From positions 14,159,632-14,223,631 of the forward strand of contig NC_066838.1 of the NCBI RefSeq assembly GCF_001640805.2: 64,000 nucleotides of DNA. The letters run 5' to 3'. This stretch comes from Lates calcarifer (taxonomy: Eukaryota > Chordata > Actinopteri > Centropomidae). A program made the translations under genes and the position numbers. Shown in pieces: positions 59,142 through 64,000 of the stretch. A model generated the notes under the pieces. The model saw nothing but the letters and a program-made list of their open reading frames with translations. It made no database searches and had not been told where the DNA came from. The stretch's first letter is position 1; every line of letters begins with the position of its first letter.

Positions 59142-60260
59142 TAAAGTATAAAAAAAAGCTTCAGTGTTATTGTTAAATTTTCCAGATTTTTGCCGGTAAA
59201 GATTTAAATGAAACAAAAATGCATTCTAGTTTCATTTACATTTTTCTACATATGCCTCATGTGTTCCTGTAGTCTCAGAGGAAGCCATGAACTCTGTATC
59301 CTGGTGGCTTTGTTAGAGCACAATGTGCATACATTAAAATAATACTTTCATACTTCCTCGACTTAAGTAAATTTCCCTAAGCTACAATACACTGCAAACT
59401 ACCTGCCTCTGATTTAGCTTCTCAGAAAGTATCTCCAAGTCACATCTAATGCTTAGTAACACTTGTACCTACAGAAACCGTCTCCATTTAATGGACCAAG
59501 TTAACGTTCTCTACCAGTGCAGTCACCTCACTGTGCCCCAGTGTCCTATAAAGTTTTACCATAATGATGCAGGATAGAAGACTGTATTTCCACTGTGGGT
59601 TAGCAGAGCTATAGGGATGAGCACAGGCCAACAGCTCTTCTGCTGCACAAGCAAACACTTCCTCAGTTCACCCTCTGTTTAGATCAGGTCCCAGGATCCC
59701 CATTAAGTCTGTTTACTTACTGCAGTCAGAGATGTGTGTGCTTGTGCATTTGTTTGTTTATCTGTGTGTCTGGGACTGTTTATGTGCTCACGACATCTTC
59801 AGTTCAATGCCATACCACATAAATCAGGGTATTTGCAGGTCTTGAAAAGTCTTAATTCAGTTACCTCTATTAAAAAAAAGCCTAAGAAAGAATTAAAATT
59901 TAAAATTTCATTAACAAAGGTCTTAGATATTTATCTTACCTGTTGTGGACGTCAACAATATTTTTAATTGGTGAATCTATCCATCAATTGTTTGCCACTT
60001 ATCTGGATCAATGCCTTAGTGAATTATGGGACACTGGGCCTCTGTGCTTCCTGTATCTGATCCCCAGACTGGAAGAGACACAAAACAAATACAAATGAGG
60101 CAGCGGTTTAATTTGTAGTTGTCTGTGTGTCTTTTTTATTTTCTAAAAGTTAACTGCAATAATTTGGATAAACGCAGTCTCTGATATGACAATAATGAAA
60201 TGAAAGTGTAATTTACTGTCCAGCATCATCGGCGAAATATAATTTCGAGAAAAGAAGTTG

Positions 60261-60262
<2 letters not shown>
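59142..60262. other. No recognised feature
   Basis: AT-rich unique DNA with an A8 run near 59872. No motif-bearing open frame. Confidence 0.5.

Positions 60263-60302
<40 letters not shown>
60263..60302. repeat. (GT)20 microsatellite
   Basis: Uninterrupted GT array of 40 bp. Confidence 0.97.
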
Positions 60303-60303
<1 letters not shown>

Positions 60304-60904
60304 CTGGGGCAAGGAGGGAAAAATAGAACAAAACTGAGTACTCCACTGTGTTGTTGTGTCTCCAGCAGTGGAGAACGACCTCTCTACTGCAACACTAATA
60401 CCAGCGAAAACCATTGTTATCCACAACTCTGTAAGAGCGCAGGGCTTCTGAAATGAAACAGGCTGTGGACCAAGTTTTCCCTGCCCACCGGAGTTGGCTG
60501 ACAGTTTTGTAAAGTGCTGCAGTGTGCTCTCGGTCGGCTCTTCTGCTCCAAATCAATATTTGGAATCTGTGAATCGTTTCAGAATCGTAGAGGATAAAGA
60601 ATCATTACTCTCATGTATATTGATTTTTAACCCCTGCCCTAGTTGTCGGTAAGCTTGGATTAGTGCCACTGCAACTGTGTGTGTGTGTGCCCAGGTGGAG
60701 CAAGTTAACTTGTGATATAATTTCCCCTCCTCGCCGCTGTAATATTTTGCAGAAAGGTTAGGATCAGGTTTGAGCTATAGTACCAAACCTGTGGGGAAAT
60801 AACACTGTTAAAAGAGTTTGGCTTTGGACCAGACACACACTTGGAGTGAAAACTTAAAATGTTTCTTGTGCATGGAACAGACTGCCTCTGGCTATACCTG
60901 TCCA
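60303..60904. other. No recognised feature
   Basis: Unique DNA with a short GT stretch near 60678-60690. Confidence 0.5.
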
Positions 60905-60975
60905 ACAAGTCAAGTAAATTCTATTTATGTAGCTTAAAATCACAAATTTGCCTCAAAGGGCCCCACCTGTCACCT
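60905..60975 (+). repeat. Dispersed repeat fragment
   Basis: AGTCAAGTAAATTCTATTTA, TGTAGCTTAAAATCACAAAT and TTGCCTCAAAGGGCCCC match the familiar fish motif 'TTTATTTATATAGCxCAAxATCACAAATTTGCCTCAAAGGGC', which is widespread as a fragmentary repeat. Confidence 0.6.
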
Positions 60976-61959
60976 TCCCGTGGTCTTACTCTGACATGTA
61001 TTCAGCACAGAATTGGATATACACAACAAAATAAAAAAGTAATGTAAATGTCTAATTAATTAATATTCCAGATATTTGTTGGATTTAGATTTGTATTTCT
61101 GACTAATTTGACAATGTGACAAACACGTGGGTGGTGTTTATAAAGAACTGTTGCTTGGTCGTTGTCGCAGAGCATCAGTTGGCTGGACTTGCCTTACTTG
61201 GCTGAGAATAACTTTGGCTCACTCTGCCCTAACACATTGTCATTATAAAGTAACAGTTTTGCTGTTGCACACTGCCAAGAAGACCAGCCAGAACAATTGC
61301 TGTTTTGATAAAGGTTATGATACAGTTTTCAAAGCATTAAGTGGTGTGGCTGTCACTACAGAGAATGTTTCCCTTGATTTTTTTTTTTCTTTTAGAGACT
61401 GGGTTGGGAGAGCATGTACAACTTAAACTAGCAGAATATTCAAACGTGTACCTGGTAGACATGGATTAAAGCTTGACACTGCACAAGTCTGCTTAACTGT
61501 TTCAGAGTTCAGACTAAGAGAAAGTGCACCATATCAATTTAAATTTACCAACAAGAGCAATAAGAATATACAACCACACAACCAAGCAAAACATGTAAAT
61601 AATTAAAGCTGCACAAATAAAATCTTACATTAAAAATTAATAAAATTACAATGTGTTATATGAAAAATGACTGCTGTCAGAAATGTGCCCTGATGCACTG
61701 GTAGCCATATCTAACAGTGATGATGCACATCCCACGCACATTTTTATATCACTGTAACAAGCAGATAACTAAAACTACTGAAAGTCACAAAATTATGATT
61801 TCCAGCTGGTATTAAGTCACACTTTATCCGAGATCGTCCCAGAGGATGGTGTAAACTGTTTTCAAAGAATCCTTCTCACAGGCGGACATAGATGATTAGG
61901 AGGAAAAAAACTAGATGAAGAGAACTGCCCAGGATATGCATATGGACAACAAATTGGAA
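60976..61959. other. No recognised feature
   Basis: AT-rich DNA with a T12 run near 61378-61389. The 99-codon open frame at 61127-61426 has no recognisable domain. Confidence 0.5.
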
Positions 61960-62265
61960 AAACCTGAATAATAAGTGGAGAAACAGGTTGACAATGCCCC
62001 CATCCAAAGGGCACGAATGGGTCGGGGTCACTGAATGGTTTGATGAGTGTGAAAATGATGTGAATCATATGTAATCACCAGAACACCTATGGGATATTTT
62101 GGACAGATATGTTAAACAGTGCTCACTATCTTTTGGAGGAATGGTGTTCATCCCTCCAGCAGAGTGACAGGGACTTGTAGAATCAATGCCAAGGTGTAAT
62201 GAAGCTGTTCTGGTGGCTCATGGTGGCCCAAACCTTTACTAAGACACTTAATGTTGGTTTTTCCT
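61960..62265 (+). mobile_element. Tc1-like transposase fossil lacking its catalytic block
   Basis: Sense-strand remnants appear in order. First comes a region that reads PIQRAR and then, in another frame, LNGLMSVKMM-like sequence whose ancestral frame gives TEWFDECENDVNHM. Then EHLWDILDRYVKQ (62081 on), matching 'IEHLWDxLxRRVRQ' downstream of the DDE-motif Glu. Then, in a shifted frame, LEEWCSSLQQSDRDL. Finally, shifted again, SMPRCNEAVLVAHGGPNLY, matching the conserved C-terminus '(R)RxxAVIxARGGxTxY'. The segment that should read 'WPSQSPDLNPI' between the HM and EHLW blocks is missing (only about 10 bases at 62071-62080). Several frameshifts are present. TIRs were not found. It is a dead copy of a DD34E-type element. 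Confidence 0.75.
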
Positions 62266-62329
62266 TTAATTCATCACCCATCTGTACATTAGCAGTATTT
62301 CAATTAGCGTCAACTGAGGCTACTGTTAG

Positions 62330-62925
62330 CTGACATAGTGCAGACAGCTCCAAACATTCATGGTTCCCAGAGGATGAAATCCTACTAACTTTGCTGAGCC
62401 TCAGACTTTTCCTCTAGTACCACCACGAGGCTGACATTTTTGGCTTTTACTGAAATGTCTTGTCAGCTGTTGGACAGACTGGCACAAAACCTAGGAGACA
62501 TTCATGGTTCCCAGATGATAAATCCAAATGACTCCTGTGATCCGAGGTTGACATTTGTGGTTTTGAGTGAAATGACTAAGATACCTTTGGATGGATTGCC
62601 ATGAAATTAACAACACGCATTCAGGCCTATTGGTGACATTTCATTTAGTGCCACATACATGTCAAAATTACGAGTTGCCCTTTATTTATCGATTACCCAA
62701 TACCAGCGAAACTGATGACTTCCTCATCAGACATTACCAGAGAATTCTAAACTAAGATGCTGGACATGGTATAAACATGATACCTGCTTGACATTAGCAT
62801 GTTAGCATTGTCATTATTGGTAAGTTAGTGTGCCGACATTAGTGTTAAGCTCAAAACCTCACAGTGCTGCTAGCATGGCTGTAGGCTCTTAGTCTTATAA
62901 CTAACCTAGCTCTTAAAACAGCCTG
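62330..62925 (+). repeat. Dispersed teleost repeat R2 (copy 3, longest)
   Basis: Contains two related ~170-bp half-units. ACATTCATGGTTCCCAGAGG is followed by CGAGGCTGACATTTTTGGCT, and ACATTCATGGTTCCCAGATG is followed by CGAGGTTGACATTTGTGGTT. It then continues with GGATGGATTGCCATGAAATT, TTAGCATGTTAGCATTGTCA and GCTGCTAGCATGGCTGTAG (62866-62884, identical to 13744-13762). The internal half-unit duplication shows the family structure better than the other two copies. Confidence 0.77.
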
Positions 62926-64000
62926 TTTCTGAGTCTTGTAACAAGAAAGTATTGACAGCTAATAAGCAAAATAAACAAATATATAGTGCACCATGTTCAT
63001 CCTTCTTTGCACTTGTGTCACACTTTTTCAGTCAGCACTACAAGCAGAGGAAGGTGTTCACTAATCCTATATATTTATCTTTACTGTTTGTATAATTATC
63101 TGTACTCCATACAGCAATTTTTGTTACATACCTTTTCTCTAGTCTGTGATACTGCTGACACATTAATGCTAACTTGTTTAATGAGGTAGTCTAGTTAAAG
63201 ATGTATAAGACCGCTTGCACATAATAAAAGGTTACACCATCAGACATGAAGGAATCTTCACCATTGCAATAAGAGTCAATGACCCTTATACTGATTGATT
63301 GACCAATTTCCTGACCTTATCATTTTGAGGCACAATGTTATTATTCCACCACCTGAAGAGACAAAAAAAGCCTCAGTGAAACCCAGTGCAATTTTAGTGA
63401 TAAAATACAGTGATCGCAGAGAGTTGTTTGCCAGGGTGTTGCTTGTTCTGATCTGTGCTTTGCTTTTTATTTATTTTTTTATTTGGGTTGAGAGGCATAC
63501 TTTTCATTTTGCATATCAAAGGCACAGTGTCTCATGTTCCGGATATAGTGAAATATTTACCTGTGATGCCTGGAAGACAGCGTCTCTTGATTCAGCTACT
63601 CTCTATCCACTGCTTCCTCAATATCTCTGTTTTGATCTCTCGCTCCCTTTGTCTTTTTCTCTCTGCATGGCCTCCATCTCTTTTTTTGTTGAAAAGGATA
63701 CTTTTAACAAGTGTGTCATCATCATGTTCATTATTTTACCCCTAACCCCTTTGTTGTGCACCCTTTGTAAGCCTGTGAAAATAATAATGATCTGTTGTTG
63801 AATTAGCATTGGATGTTTGTAGTTGTTCAAAGGATAAGGAGAGCAGCATGCGGTAGTGGCAGCCCTTGCTGTAGGCTGCATGGGAATATTTCATAGGGAC
63901 AGTGCCTGAAAAACTGAAAAGATTTTGATCAAACCAGACACATGCAGGTTTGTGCACATGCATGGACTAACAAGACACTTAACTTTCAACATTAAAACTT
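62926..64000. other. No recognised feature
   Basis: AT-rich unique DNA. A 168-codon open stretch at 63295-63801 starts at TTG, not ATG. It has two hydrophobic segments (VLLVLICALLFIYFF; IIMFIILPLTPLL) and matches nothing I know. Part of it runs through a CT-rich stretch near 63630-63665. Confidence 0.45.

Noticed and set aside
63295..63801. 168-codon open stretch with two hydrophobic segments
   Set aside because: Its first codon is TTG and no in-frame ATG occurs until well inside. There is no family resemblance, and AT-rich DNA readily gives hydrophobic reads.
1..64000. CRISPR array, bacterial operons, phage or novel defence system
   Set aside because: No regularly spaced identical repeats, no dense coding and no ribosome-binding-site-led frames. 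The window is animal non-coding DNA.
1..64000. Endogenous retrovirus or LTR pair
   Set aside because: I saw no long direct-repeat pair, primer-binding site or gag/pol/env-like open frame. The GGCAGG-rich block at 22.5-22.9 kb has no partner.

Overview
The window reads as non-coding genomic DNA from a bony fish, most likely a spiny-rayed (percomorph) teleost. Four things point there: very dense (CA/GT)n microsatellites, overall AT-richness with scarce CpG, a tRNA-derived SINE of the DANA/mermaid type, and several dispersed repeats that I recognise as recurrent in teleost genomes. I found no host protein-coding exon, rRNA or tRNA gene, CRISPR array, operon or viral gene that I could defend. Most open frames are chance reading through simple repeats and pyrimidine tracts. 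The readable ones are transposon fossils. The segment is best read as intergenic DNA or part of a very large intron.

Region by region. 1-5 kb: a short non-autonomous hAT-type element with a perfect 8-bp target duplication (95-728), a 15-bp perfect hairpin (2570-2607), a pyrimidine tract and a GT microsatellite. 5-16 kb: an antisense L1 ORF2 fragment (about 5340-5581), dispersed repeats (6028-6368, 13371-13775), a tandem set of degenerate tRNA-like units (14495-14815), CT/CA microsatellites and a duplicated dispersed repeat (15420-15800). 16-19 kb: pyrimidine tracts and a dense cluster of simple repeats, including a (TTCTC)n array. 19-22.5 kb: featureless. 22.5-27 kb: dispersed repeats, then a SINE abutting a mariner transposase fossil (25285-25799), a LINE 3' tail and another dispersed repeat.

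27-31 kb and 36-48 kb: mostly unique AT-rich DNA with homeodomain-like TAAT/ATTA cores. Some of it may be conserved non-coding sequence, which cannot be tested here. 38.8-41.2 kb: an antisense dispersed repeat, then a long antisense LINE-2-type reverse-transcriptase fossil (39888-40700). This accounts for the longest coherent open frame in the window. 47-50 kb: two copies of a 'GATTAATCTGCC' type repeat. 57-62.9 kb: a 20-G run, a sense L1 C-terminal fossil (58335-58714), a small imperfect-TIR element (58768-59141), a Tc1-like transposase fossil that has lost its catalytic block (61960-62265), and another large dispersed repeat (62330-62925).

Nothing works as a pathway. The interest lies in the transposon archaeology (hAT, mariner, Tc1, L1, L2, SINE), the tRNA-like tandem, and a few candidate regulatory islands. 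Family names rest on remembered motif patterns rather than searches.
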